Source: Burkholderiaceae bacterium (GTDB lineage Bacteria > Pseudomonadota > Gammaproteobacteria > Burkholderiales > Burkholderiaceae_E). Taken from it: a DNA stretch of 14,629 bases. The stretch spans positions 1 to 14,629 of the forward strand of contig JAHYJF010000063.1 of NCBI GenBank assembly GCA_019428955.1. The letters run 5' to 3'. A program made the translations under genes and the position numbers. Each line of letters opens with the position of its first letter. Position 1 is the first letter of the stretch. The notes below the pieces were generated by a model, which searched no databases, was not told the DNA's origin, and saw nothing but the letters and a program-made list of their open reading frames with translations. Of this stretch, positions 1 through 8,200 are shown in pieces.

Positions 1-912
1 GGCACCCCTGGGCCGACCGGGGTGCAGCTGCGCGCCGAGGACCGCCCGCTGGCCTCCCCGGCGGTGCGGCGTAGGGCGCTGGAGATGGGCCTGGAACTGC
101 GCTTCGTGCCCGGCACCGGCCCGGCCGGCCGGGTGCTCCACGAGGATCTCGATGCCTATGCCCAGCGGCGTGCTCGCGGTCCCGGCGAGGCCGACCTGCG
201 CTATGCCCAACGTCATGGCGTAGAGGAGATCGCGGTAATCGGACTGCGCCGCAAGATCGCGCAGAAGATGCAGGAAGCCAAGCGCCGCATCCCGCACTTC
301 AGTTACGTCGAGGAACTCGACGTCACCGAGCTCGAGGCGCTGCGCTCCCGGCTCAACGCCACCCACGGCCGCGAGCGTGCCAAGCTGACGGTGCTGCCCT
401 TCCTGATGCGGGCCATCGCACTGGCGGCGCGTGATTTTCCCCAGGTCAATGCCCATTTCGACGATGAAGCAGGGGTGATCACCCGCTATCACGCGGTGCA
501 CATCGGCATTGCCACCCAGACGCCCTCGGGCTTGATGGTGCCGGTAGTGCGGCACGCCGAGATGCTCGATCCCTGGGCCTGTGCCGAGGAAGTCACACGA
601 CTGGCGCAGGCCGCGCGCGAGGGCAAGGTCAGCCGCGACGAACTATCGGGCTCGACGATCACGATCTCGAGCCTCGGGCCGTTGGGAGGAATCGTCTCGA
701 CGCCGGTTATCAATCATCCGGAAGTGGCCATCGTCGGCGTCAATCGCATTATCGAGCGACCGATGTTCCGCGGCGGCGCGGTCGTGCCGCGCCTGCTGAT
801 GAACCTCTCGTCATCGTTCGACCACCGGGTGGTCGACGGTGCCGATGGTGCCGAATTCGTCCAGACGCTGCGCGGCTATCTCGAGAATCCCGCCACGCTG
901 TTCATTTCGTAG
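1..912 (+). CDS. bkdB: Branched-chain 2-oxoacid dehydrogenase E2 (dihydrolipoamide acyltransferase), C-terminal part
   Basis: The frame is open from base 1, so the gene starts left of the window and its lipoyl domain is not seen. A GTG at 22 is not a credible start because it lies in the linker. A peripheral subunit-binding domain covers 49-159 (begins LASPAVRRRALE, then GTGPAGRVLHEDLDAY). The catalytic acyltransferase domain runs from about 229 to the stop TAG at 910. The active-site signature DHRVVDG is present, with His at 823-825 and Asp at 835-837, as are the family segments RRKIAQKM, PHFSYVEE and GGIVSTPVINHPEVAIVG. E2 passes the branched-chain acyl group from lipoamide to CoA in the cytoplasmic complex that oxidises Val, Leu and Ile keto acids. 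I assign BkdB rather than AceF or SucB from recalled similarity to Pseudomonas BkdB and from the LpdV-like gene 57 bp downstream. E1 genes are expected to the left. Confidence 0.9.
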   Translation, partial: GTPGPTGVQLRAEDRPLASPAVRRRALEMGLELRFVPGTGPAGRVLHEDLDAYAQRRARGPGEADLRYAQRHGVEEIAVIGLRRKIAQKMQEAKRRIPHFSYVEELDVTELEALRSRLNATHGRERAKLTVLPFLMRAIALAARDFPQVNAHFDDEAGVITRYHAVHIGIATQTPSGLMVPVVRHAEMLDPWACAEEVTRLAQAAREGKVSRDELSGSTITISSLGPLGGIVSTPVINHPEVAIVGVNRIIERPMFRGGAVVPRLLMNLSSSFDHRVVDGADGAEFVQTLRGYLENPATLFIS

Positions 913-957
913 TACGCCAGAGCGCGAGTTCCTCGGGTTCGACGCGCCCGGCGCAGT

Positions 958-964
958 AGCGGAG
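958..964 (+). promoter_or_regulatory. Ribosome binding site of lpdV
   Basis: AGCGGAG ends five bases before the ATG at 970 and supports that start. The 12 bases GGAGTCATCATG (961-972) recur exactly at the start of the giant gene (5245-5256). Confidence 0.7.
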
Positions 965-969
965 TCATC

Positions 970-2367
970 ATGCACAACCAAACCACCACCCTGCTAGTGA
1001 TCGGCGCCGGCCCCGGGGGCTATGTCGCGGCCATCAGGGCAGCGCAGTTGGGCGTGGCGACCGTGCTGGTCGAGGCCGACCAGCTGGGCGGAACCTGCCT
1101 CAACATCGGCTGCATTCCATCCAAGGCGCTGATTCACGCCGCCGACGAGTTCGCGCGCGTGCGCCAGCTGGCCGCGGGTAACGGATCGGGAGCGGCGATG
1201 GGGATTCGCACCAAGTCGCCGCGCATCGACATTGCCCAGACCGTGGGCTGGAAGGACGGGATCGTGACCCGGCTCACCGGCGGGGTCGGGGCGCTGCTCA
1301 AGAAGCACGGCGTCACGGTGATCAAGGGCTGGGCCAGGATCCTCGACGGCAAGACCGTCGAGGTCCAGGGCGCAGGCGAGCCGGCGCGCATCGCCTGCCA
1401 GCACCTGTTGCTCGCCTGCGGGTCGGAACCGGTCGAGCTGCCGATGCTGCCGTTTGGCGGCAAGGTCTGGTCGGCAACCGAGGCGCTCTCGCCGAAGAGC
1501 GTGCCGCAACGCCTGGTGGTGGTGGGCGCCGGCTACATCGGGCTCGAACTGGGCACGGCCTACCGCAAGCTCGGCGCCGAGGTCACCGTGGTCGAGGCGC
1601 TCGAGCGGGTGCTGCCCGGCTACGACGAGGAACTCACCCGGCCGCTGGCCGCCGGACTCAAGCGCCTGGGGGTGCACGTCCAGCTCTCGACCCGGGTTCA
1701 GGGCATGAATGAGGCCGGCGATGCGCTGCGGGTGCGCGCTGCCGATGGCGCCGAAAGTGACATCGCCGCCGACGCAGTCCTGGTTGCGGTCGGGCGCCGT
1801 CCCCGCGTGAGCGGCTGGGAGCTCGAGCGCCTGCAGCTCGACATGCAGGGAGCGTTCATCAAGGTTGACGATCGTTGCGCGACCTCGATGCGAGGGGTCT
1901 ACGCGATCGGCGACCTGACCGGAGAACCGATGTTAGCGCATCGCGCGATGGCGCAGGGCGAGATGGTCGCCGAACTGGTGGCCGGCAAGGTTCGGCGCTT
2001 CGATCCGGTCGCGATTCCGGCGGTGTGTTTCACCGATCCGGAAGTGGTCGTGGTCGGCAAATGTCCGCCCGAGGCCGGAGCGGAGTGCCTGAGCGCCACC
2101 TTCCCGTTCGCCGCCAACGGCCGCGCACTGACGCTTTCTGCTGCCGAGGGTTTTGTGCGCGTAGTCGCGCGCCGTGACGACCATCGCATCGTCGGCTGGC
2201 AGGCGGTGGGGCGCGGAGTTGCCGAACTGTGCACGGCGTTCTCGCATTCGATCGAGATGGGCGCACTGCTCGAAGACGTGGCCGGCACCATCCACGCCCA
2301 CCCGACGCTGGGCGAAGCGGTGCAGGAAGCCGCGCTGCGCGCCCTGGGCCACGCTTTGCACGTCTGA
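970..2367 (+). CDS. lpdV: Dihydrolipoamide dehydrogenase of the branched-chain keto acid dehydrogenase complex (E3, LPD-Val type)
   Basis: A complete 465-residue flavoprotein of normal family length. It reoxidises the dihydrolipoyl group of E2 and passes electrons through a disulfide and FAD to NAD+. The FAD-binding Rossmann motif GAGPGG is at residues 12-17. The redox disulfide lies in GGTCLNIGCIPSKA, Cys43 and Cys48. The NAD-binding motif GAGYIG is at 186-191. The C-terminal catalytic pair lies in HAHPTLGE, His444 and Glu449. Wording such as WKDGIVTRLT, ALLKKHGV and LELGTAYRKLGA resembles, from memory, the valine-specific LpdV of Pseudomonas bkd operons more than the general Lpd. The gene follows bkdB by 57 bp with no terminator visible, so the two are probably co-transcribed. 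The general family call is near certain; the LpdV subtype rests on context and recalled similarity. Confidence 0.93.
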   Translation: MHNQTTTLLVIGAGPGGYVAAIRAAQLGVATVLVEADQLGGTCLNIGCIPSKALIHAADEFARVRQLAAGNGSGAAMGIRTKSPRIDIAQTVGWKDGIVTRLTGGVGALLKKHGVTVIKGWARILDGKTVEVQGAGEPARIACQHLLLACGSEPVELPMLPFGGKVWSATEALSPKSVPQRLVVVGAGYIGLELGTAYRKLGAEVTVVEALERVLPGYDEELTRPLAAGLKRLGVHVQLSTRVQGMNEAGDALRVRAADGAESDIAADAVLVAVGRRPRVSGWELERLQLDMQGAFIKVDDRCATSMRGVYAIGDLTGEPMLAHRAMAQGEMVAELVAGKVRRFDPVAIPAVCFTDPEVVVVGKCPPEAGAECLSATFPFAANGRALTLSAAEGFVRVVARRDDHRIVGWQAVGRGVAELCTAFSHSIEMGALLEDVAGTIHAHPTLGEAVQEAALRALGHALHV

Positions 2368-2437
2368 ACCAGCGCCGTTCTACCGCTTCGGCGCCGCAGC
2401 CGGCGCCGGGCCGACCACAGCCAACGGAAACTGACCG

Positions 2438-3955
2438 ATGACCGCCAGCAGCGCGAAGCAAGCTCAATCCAAACCAGCCTATACCGAACTGGTTAGGCGT
2501 CACCAGCGCCTGCATCGCTATGGTCACGCCGCGGCGATGCTCGGCTGGGATCGGTTGGCGGTGATGCCGCCCGGCGGCGCGACCGCGCGGGCCGAGGCCC
2601 AGGCCGAACTCGACGCTCTTATCCATCGCACCCAGACCGATCCGAGCTGGGTCGCACTGCTGCGCAACGCCCAGGGCGAATCGCTGGAGCCCTTGGAGCG
2701 GGCCAATTTGCGCGAGATGGAGCGCGGCTGGCGACAGGCCAACGCCGTGCCGGAGTCGCTGGTCGAGGAGAAGACCCTGGCCGGCGCGCGCTGCGAGCAC
2801 GCCTGGCGGCAGCAGCGCAAGGCCAACGACTGGCAGGGATTCCTGGAAAACTTTCGCCCGGTGGTGCGCATCGCCCGGGAAGAGGCGCGGCTGCTGGCCG
2901 CTGACGGCGGGCTGTCGCGCTATGACGCGCTGCTCGATCGCTATGAACCGGGCATGCGCAGCGTCGAGCTTGACGGCCTGTTCGCCGACCTGGGTTCCTG
3001 GCTGCCGGGCCTGATTGCCCAGGCCGTGGAGCGCCAGGCCAGGGATAAGGTGGTCTTGCCCCAGGGACCGTTCCCGGCCGCGGCGCAGCGCGAGCTCGGA
3101 CTGGCGGTGATGAAGCTGCTCCAGTTCGATTTCAATTCCGGCCGGCTCGACGAGAGCATGCATCCGTTCAGCGGTGGAGTTCCGGAGGATGTGCGGCTCA
3201 CCACCCGCTACGGCAAGAACGATTTCTCGCAAAGCCTGATGGGGACGATCCACGAGACCGGCCACGCGCGCTACGAGCAGAACCTGCCGCGCGAATGGCT
3301 GGGGCAGCCGGTTGGTCTGGCGCGCTCCTATGGCATCCACGAAAGCCAGAGCCTGAGCTTCGAGATGCAGCTCGGACGCAGCCGCGCTTTCGTCGGCTTG
3401 CTCGCGCCGCTGCTGGTGGCACAGTTCGGCGCCCAGGAGGCATTCGAGCCCGAGAACCTGCACCATTTGCTCACCCGCGTGCGCCCGGCCAAGATCAGGG
3501 TCGATGCCGACGAGGTGACCTACCCGGCGCACGTGATGCTGCGCTACGAGATCGAACGCGCCTTGATCGAAAACGAGATCGAGCCCGATGAGATCCCGGC
3601 GCTGTGGGACGCGCGGATGGGCGAATTGCTCGGCGTCGACACCCGGGGCGACTACGCCGACGGCTGCCTGCAGGACGTGCACTGGACCGAAGGGGCGTTC
3701 GGCTATTTCCCGAGCTACACCTTGGGCGCGCTGTACGCGGCCCAGTGGTTTGCCGCGATCCGCCGCGCCAGGCCAGATTGCGATACGCGTGTTGCTGCCG
3801 GCGACCTGGCGCCGGTGCTCGGCTGGCTCAAGGACGAGATCTGGTCGCAGGCCAGCCGTTGGGAAACGGCTGAACTGGTGGTTCGGGCCAGCGGGGCCGC
3901 GCTCGATACGGCCCATCTGCGCACCCACCTGCAGGCGCGCTATCTGGGCCGCTGA
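2438..3955 (+). CDS. M32 family (Taq-type) metallocarboxypeptidase
   Basis: A complete 505-residue protein, the usual size for peptidase family M32, zinc- or cobalt-dependent enzymes that remove C-terminal residues from peptides in the cytoplasm. All family signatures are present: HPF at residues 242-244, DVRLT at 251-255, the metal-binding HETGH at 272-276, HESQ at 301-304, IRVDADEVTY further on, and GCLQDVHW at 409-416. The expected metal ligands are His272, His276 and Glu302, with Glu273 as catalytic base; the 272/276/302 spacing equals that known for the archaeal homologue. No signal peptide is seen. The ATG start has only a weak purine stretch (GGAAA, 2425-2429) before it. The gene follows lpdV by 70 bp on the same strand and could be read through from the bkd operon. 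It ends 41 bp from a convergent gene. Confidence 0.95.
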   Translation: MTASSAKQAQSKPAYTELVRRHQRLHRYGHAAAMLGWDRLAVMPPGGATARAEAQAELDALIHRTQTDPSWVALLRNAQGESLEPLERANLREMERGWRQANAVPESLVEEKTLAGARCEHAWRQQRKANDWQGFLENFRPVVRIAREEARLLAADGGLSRYDALLDRYEPGMRSVELDGLFADLGSWLPGLIAQAVERQARDKVVLPQGPFPAAAQRELGLAVMKLLQFDFNSGRLDESMHPFSGGVPEDVRLTTRYGKNDFSQSLMGTIHETGHARYEQNLPREWLGQPVGLARSYGIHESQSLSFEMQLGRSRAFVGLLAPLLVAQFGAQEAFEPENLHHLLTRVRPAKIRVDADEVTYPAHVMLRYEIERALIENEIEPDEIPALWDARMGELLGVDTRGDYADGCLQDVHWTEGAFGYFPSYTLGALYAAQWFAAIRRARPDCDTRVAAGDLAPVLGWLKDEIWSQASRWETAELVVRASGAALDTAHLRTHLQARYLGR

Positions 3956-3996
3956 AGCCGAGCTATCCGGGGCGCTGAAGCCGCGCGGCCGGGTTC

Positions 3997-4857
3997 TCAA
4001 AGCGGCTGGATTTCGCCATACACGCTCAGGAACTCGCGATCGTGTCGATCGGTGCCGCCTGAAATATGCCCGAGCTGGCACTGCCACAGGCGTTGCAGCG
4101 CCAACTCCATTGCTTCGGAAGTGATCTCGAAATGCGCGCCGGCCCGGCGCAGTTCATCGGCGGCGTCCGCTACCTTGATCCCGGTCTTGTAGAGATTGAT
4201 GTCGAAGGAGTAGCGTGGGTTGTCGCTCTCGCCGACTTCCAGATAGATCATTGCCGCCGCCGGGTTGTTCTTGATTCCGCGCCGGATGATGCCCAGTGCC
4301 TGGTCGCAGGCGCTCTCCGGTCCGACTTGCGCGTAGATGTCTTTGATCCGGCGCGTGACTTCGCGGGCGCTCAACAATGGATGACAGGTGTAGCTGGCCC
4401 GTGCGTAGAGTCCTGGCCGGTCCGGATCCCACTTCACTCCCAGGTGCAGCAACTGGGGAGTTCGTGACCCGGTGCGCTTCACCTCGCTGCGCACCTTCTC
4501 CCAGAACTCCAGGTAGATCTTGTAGATAGATCCGCGGTCACGATCTTCGATTCCAAAGAACACCGCGTTTGCTTCGGCGAAGTGCTGTTCCAGTAGCGGC
4601 AGGCATTGTTTGGGCATGCCCAACGATGAGCCGATTTCGAGGAATTTACCGGCGGGCAGGCTGACCGCCTGAATTCCGACCAGAACCCGGTCGGCGATCA
4701 CGCTTCGCGGCCCGAGCTTGAACGAATCTTCGCGGCCGAAGGGCACACCGAGTCCTTCGATAAGATCGATGAACTGCTCCCGAGGTGTCATGCCAGCAGG
4801 ACGCTGTGGCCCGAACCGGGATGGAATCGTGGGCGCTGAATCGTCTTGTCCGCTCAT
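3997..4857 (-). CDS. Uncharacterised protein of about 286 residues, possible beta-barrel fold
   Basis: I do not recognise this gene. It reads on the minus strand from ATG at 4857 (a GTG two codons upstream at 4863 is an alternative) to TGA at 3997-3999. It covers the whole stretch between the carboxypeptidase and the AT-rich intergenic region, and its sequence looks like real protein rather than a shadow. No signal peptide or membrane segment is seen. Several strand-like aromatic stretches recur: AVFFGIED, YKIYLEFW, LLHLGVKWD, YARASYTCHP, AMIYLEVGE, YSFDINLY and FLSVYGEI, separated by helical stretches such as ADAADELRRAG. This alternation and the length are reminiscent of ABBA-type prenyltransferase barrels, but I see no decisive motif, so this is only a fold guess. 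It is convergent with the carboxypeptidase and divergent from the giant gene. By eye its G+C is somewhat lower than that of the bkd genes. Confidence 0.8.
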   Translation of the reverse strand: MSGQDDSAPTIPSRFGPQRPAGMTPREQFIDLIEGLGVPFGREDSFKLGPRSVIADRVLVGIQAVSLPAGKFLEIGSSLGMPKQCLPLLEQHFAEANAVFFGIEDRDRGSIYKIYLEFWEKVRSEVKRTGSRTPQLLHLGVKWDPDRPGLYARASYTCHPLLSAREVTRRIKDIYAQVGPESACDQALGIIRRGIKNNPAAAMIYLEVGESDNPRYSFDINLYKTGIKVADAADELRRAGAHFEITSEAMELALQRLWQCQLGHISGGTDRHDREFLSVYGEIQPL

Positions 4858-5204
4858 GGGCACTGGAGCGAGCTGTGTATTTGGTCAATCACCATCTGGC
4901 AAGTAACCAAGCAAGCTCGTCGGAAAATTGCGTCCGCTGAAATTAGTTTAATAAAGAGATGCAAGGGTATGAGTTTACGGCTTTGTTACGTGCTTTCACC
5001 TATTAAGTTCGTATTGTGGTTTATACGTATGTGGACCCGTATTTCTAGGCCTTATAACCTGTGGCAATCATCAAAAAGTCCGGCCGCTTCCTATGGGGGC
5101 GACCAAACTTGCAATCTTGTGATGGTGCAGTGTGGAACTCGGCTGCGCCTGAGGTTCTCGCCGCCTGAAGACTAACAACGTAGCGGAGCAAAGAAAAATC
5201 AATG

Positions 5205-5226
5205 CGTGAGGGCTTCGCCACTCACG
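5205..5226 (+). promoter_or_regulatory. Leader hairpin upstream of the giant gene
   Basis: CGTGAG (5205-5210) pairs with CTCACG (5221-5226), continuing as GGC (5211-5213) with GCC (5217-5219) around a TTC loop, with A5220 bulged. It ends 16 bases before the ribosome binding site of the giant gene. There is no T-tract, so it is not an intrinsic terminator. A 5' leader structure affecting mRNA stability or translation is possible but unproven. Confidence 0.3.
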
Positions 5227-5242
5227 ACCAGCCATTCTTGCC

Positions 5243-5248
5243 AGGGAG
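5243..5248 (+). promoter_or_regulatory. Ribosome binding site that sets the start of the giant gene
   Basis: AGGGAG lies five bases before ATG at 5254. The same frame is open back to the TAA at 5173-5175, so earlier non-ATG starts such as GTG at 5206 are formally possible. Only 5254 has a strong, well-spaced site. Confidence 0.75.
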
Positions 5249-5253
5249 TCATC

Positions 5254-8200
5254 ATGAAAGTCCTTCGCTCGGTTCGCAACGCATTTGCCGTTTCGTCAAT
5301 TGCCAACCTGATCAGCGAGGCCTTCCGACCGAAGTTGCCCACAACTGCCAAGCTGCAATATCGTCCCCCGCGCCGCCAGAGTTTCTCGGTCGAGCCACTG
5401 GAGCCGCGCCTGCTGCTGTCGGCGGATATCTCATACCTGCCCACGGTGGATCCCGTCGCCACCGATTTCACCCTCCGGGTGGTTGACGATGGCGGACTAA
5501 AGATCAGACTCACGGACAGTGCCAGCAATCTCGTTGGTGAGAGCACGATCGTTCCAGCCGACAGCGTAATCAACATCTCTCGTTTTGGCGGGACCCCTGT
5601 TCAGTCTGCATTCGCAGATACCGTGACCATCGACCTGGGCACGTTCGATCTCCTCGCCCCCACCGCCGACGAACTGACGATCAACTTTACTGGCGGGATG
5701 CAGGATCTGTTTAGCGACAGCGTCGTGCTGAGCGGAACCGGGGTGCTCGACTACGCACTGACCATTTCGTCCGATGCCGATATTTCCGTTCCGGCATCAG
5801 TCAGCCTGACCGCTGATGACATCACGCTGCGCGTGACGATGACCGACACCGGCCTGCCGCCGATCGGCACCGACGGCAACGAGTTCTATGCCGACGCCGA
5901 TGCCGACATTGATGTCAACGGCACGCTGGTAGCGGACCAGATCACTTTCGCCGCCACGTCGGTGCTGAACGTCGACAACGACAGCCTCGGTCTGGGCGAT
6001 TTTCAGTTCGCCTTTATCTACGCGAATTCAGCGGCCGACATCTCGATCGGCACGGGTGCCGACATAACCGCCGGCGCACTGAGCGCTACCGCTCGTTCCA
6101 GCGTCTACGCGAGCGCTTCAATGGCGGCACTGGCCGGCAAGACCGATACCAACACCGATGCGGCGATCGCGAGCGTGGTGATCATCAGCAACGCGAATGC
6201 GAGGGTGTCGGGTAACGCAGATATCGACGTGACCGGAGCCTTCATTCTCGATGCCGACAATGCCACGGTCGGTGCCGCGTTGGCAGACGGGTCCGCTGGG
6301 GGCGCGGGCGCGACCCTGGGCGTCGCCGTAATCACCGGCGGCGCAGAGGCTTCGATTTCCGGCAGTGCCACAGTCGACGCGGCGTCGGTCTCGGTGCTGG
6401 CTGGTTCGCAAAACACGCTGACCGCACTGGCGCGCTCGACACTTGGTGGCGCGACTGAAAGCGGTCAGACCGGTGATGATCGCAACGAGTCAGAGAAGGC
6501 CCTCGAAGAGAACGACGCGGCCACTCCTTCCGGCGGCCTGCTCGGCTTTGCCGGCGCCGTTTCGGTCGGCACCCTGGTCGACAACACGTTGGCGTTCGTG
6601 GATACATCCGGACACGTCATTGCCACTGGTTTGCTGGACGTTTCTTCGGTCAGCATCGCCAGCACGCAGACCGTTGCGGATGGCAGCAACACGGTAATCG
6701 GTTCGGGCAACTCGAACGCGGTCGGGATTGCCGCGGCGATCGGTGTCGATGTGGTCGACAACCACGCCTTCGTCGCCGGCAGCGGTGTCCAGGCGGGGGC
6801 GATGAATGTCACGGCCCTGATGGGCGATCGCACCCTTGATTGCCAGAAGTCGGGAGTCGATGCAGGAAATGGAACCATTGTGCTGCTGGACGGAGCGCAC
6901 GGGCTGCAGACTGGCGACAAGATCTACTATCACAAGGGCGCTTCCGGCAATACCGCGCTTGCCGGCCTCACGGATGGCGCCCCCTACTACGTCGGCGTTC
7001 AAGCCGACGGCAAGGTCAAGCTCTACAACAACTCGGCCGACGCCCTGGCCGGCACCAACGCGCGCGCCCTCACTGGCGCCGGCACCGGATCCGGTCACAC
7101 GTTCACCGATGAAAGCAAGACCAGCCGCTTCGGCGTCACGGCAATCGCCGGTGCGAGCGGAGGGTCGGTTGGTGTCGCTGGCGCCCTGGCGATCGGGGTG
7201 GTCATTACCGAGGCGGGTGCCGGCATCGATGACGGCACCAGCGTGGCCATCAATGGCGGCAATGTGCTCATCAGGGCCGAGAACTACGTTGCAAGCAACG
7301 TAAAGGCCTCCGCGCAGCAAACCGGCACCGGCAAGGTCGGGGTGGGCCCGTCATTCGCACTCAACGTCGCGATTACCGATACCGATGCGGTTCTGGGCAA
7401 CGGCGCCGACCTGGTCGGCGGATCGGGTGCCAACGACGTGACCATCGAGTCGATGTCGAAGAATATTGCCAAGACCGTGGTCGAGGGCGGGGCCAAGGGA
7501 GATCTGGCGGTAACCCCGCTTATCGGCATCACCGTCGCCAACAACGACACCAATGCGGTTCTGGGAACACTCGGATCGGTGACTCAGCTCGACGGTGATC
7601 TGACCGTTACCGCCAGGCATGGAGGCGCGGCTGACACGCAGGTCAGGGGCGACACTTCGTCCGGTGATACCGGAGTTGGAATCTCCCTTGGGCTGACGAT
7701 TGCGACCGACCTGGTAAGCGCGACAACAGCGCGCAGCGTCAACGCGGACGGCGCGGCGGCGTTCAACGCACGCTCGACTGCGAACAACAGGACCAAGGCG
7801 CGCGCGAGCGTCGCGGGCGGTGCGGAAAGCGACAAGCCAGCCGAGGGATCGCAGGAAGAAACCGACGGTGGCGTCAATACCAAGGTCAACGAAAGTGCGC
7901 TCTTCGCGGATGACCGCGCCAAGGCGGTTGCCAGCGACAACGGCAAGGACGCGACCAACAAGACGCCGGCGCCAGGAGACAAGGCCTCGGCCGAGGCCAC
8001 TGGCGAAGACGGCAATTCCCAAAAGATTCAGGTGGCTGGAGCCGCTGCGGTCACCGTGAGCAGTTCGACTTCGCGGGCCTCGATCCAGGACGGCACCTCG
8101 ATCGGTGCTGGACTCGGCGGTACCGGAGTAGTCACCGTTCATTCCGAAAACAACAGCGACTCAGCAGCCATCGCGGATGCAAGCACGGTTGGCGCGACGA

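Larger units (their letters stand above)
4858..5253. other. AT-rich divergent intergenic region
   Basis: No convincing gene lies here. It separates two divergent genes and should hold both promoters. By hand count, 48 of the 120 bases at 4921-5040 are G or C (40%), far below the flanking genes. Three CGTAT copies start at 5010, 5026 and 5038. Around them are a direct repeat (GTATTGTGG 5011-5019, GTATGTGG 5027-5034), an inverted repeat (CGTAT 5010-5014, ATACG 5023-5027) and the palindrome ATACGTAT (5023-5030). These could be an operator, but no regulator is identified. On the minus strand, TTGCCA and TACACA separated by 17 bases just upstream of the unknown gene are a weak promoter candidate. 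No clear plus-strand sigma-70 pair was found. Confidence 0.55.
6664..8160 (+). repeat. Super-repeat copy 1 of the giant protein
   Basis: The unit runs from a TVADGSNTV segment through rungs containing GIAAAIGVDV, cassette A, AIAGASGGSVGVAG, ESMSKN, AVTPLIG and SGDTGVGISL, a charged linker (7825-8031) and VAGAAAVTVSSST. The landmarks SKN (7459), the TP proline (7516) and the GDTG glycine (7663) recur exactly 1,500 bp later in copy 2. Without its cassette (276 bp) the copy is 1,221 bp. Confidence 0.8.

Noticed and set aside
22..912. GTG at 22 as the start of the E2 gene
   Set aside because: The frame is open to base 1, and a real E2 needs a lipoyl domain upstream; the gene is cut by the window edge.
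994..1677. Antisense frame of 227 codons
   Set aside because: Lies inside lpdV, whose catalytic motifs are all intact on the plus strand.
2389..2408. GC hairpin CGGCGCC / GGCGCCG after lpdV as a terminator
   Set aside because: No T-tract follows, and such GC palindromes are common by chance in this composition.
2030..4087. Antisense frame of 685 codons
   Set aside because: It overlaps the well-supported lpdV end and the whole M32 carboxypeptidase, and lies in register with the latter; a high-G+C shadow.
4846..5175. Plus-strand frame of 109 codons through the intergenic region
   Set aside because: Starts inside the opposite-strand gene, has irregular composition, no ribosome binding site and no recognisable domain.
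5202..5486. Plus-strand frame of 94 codons starting at ATG 5202
   Set aside because: Overlaps the giant gene start in another frame; the nearest GGAG (5184-5187) is too far upstream, and its start region forms a hairpin.
7411..7443. RTX-like nonapeptide (GGSGANDVT) in the giant protein
   Set aside because: A single occurrence without tandem copies; not a calcium-binding RTX array.
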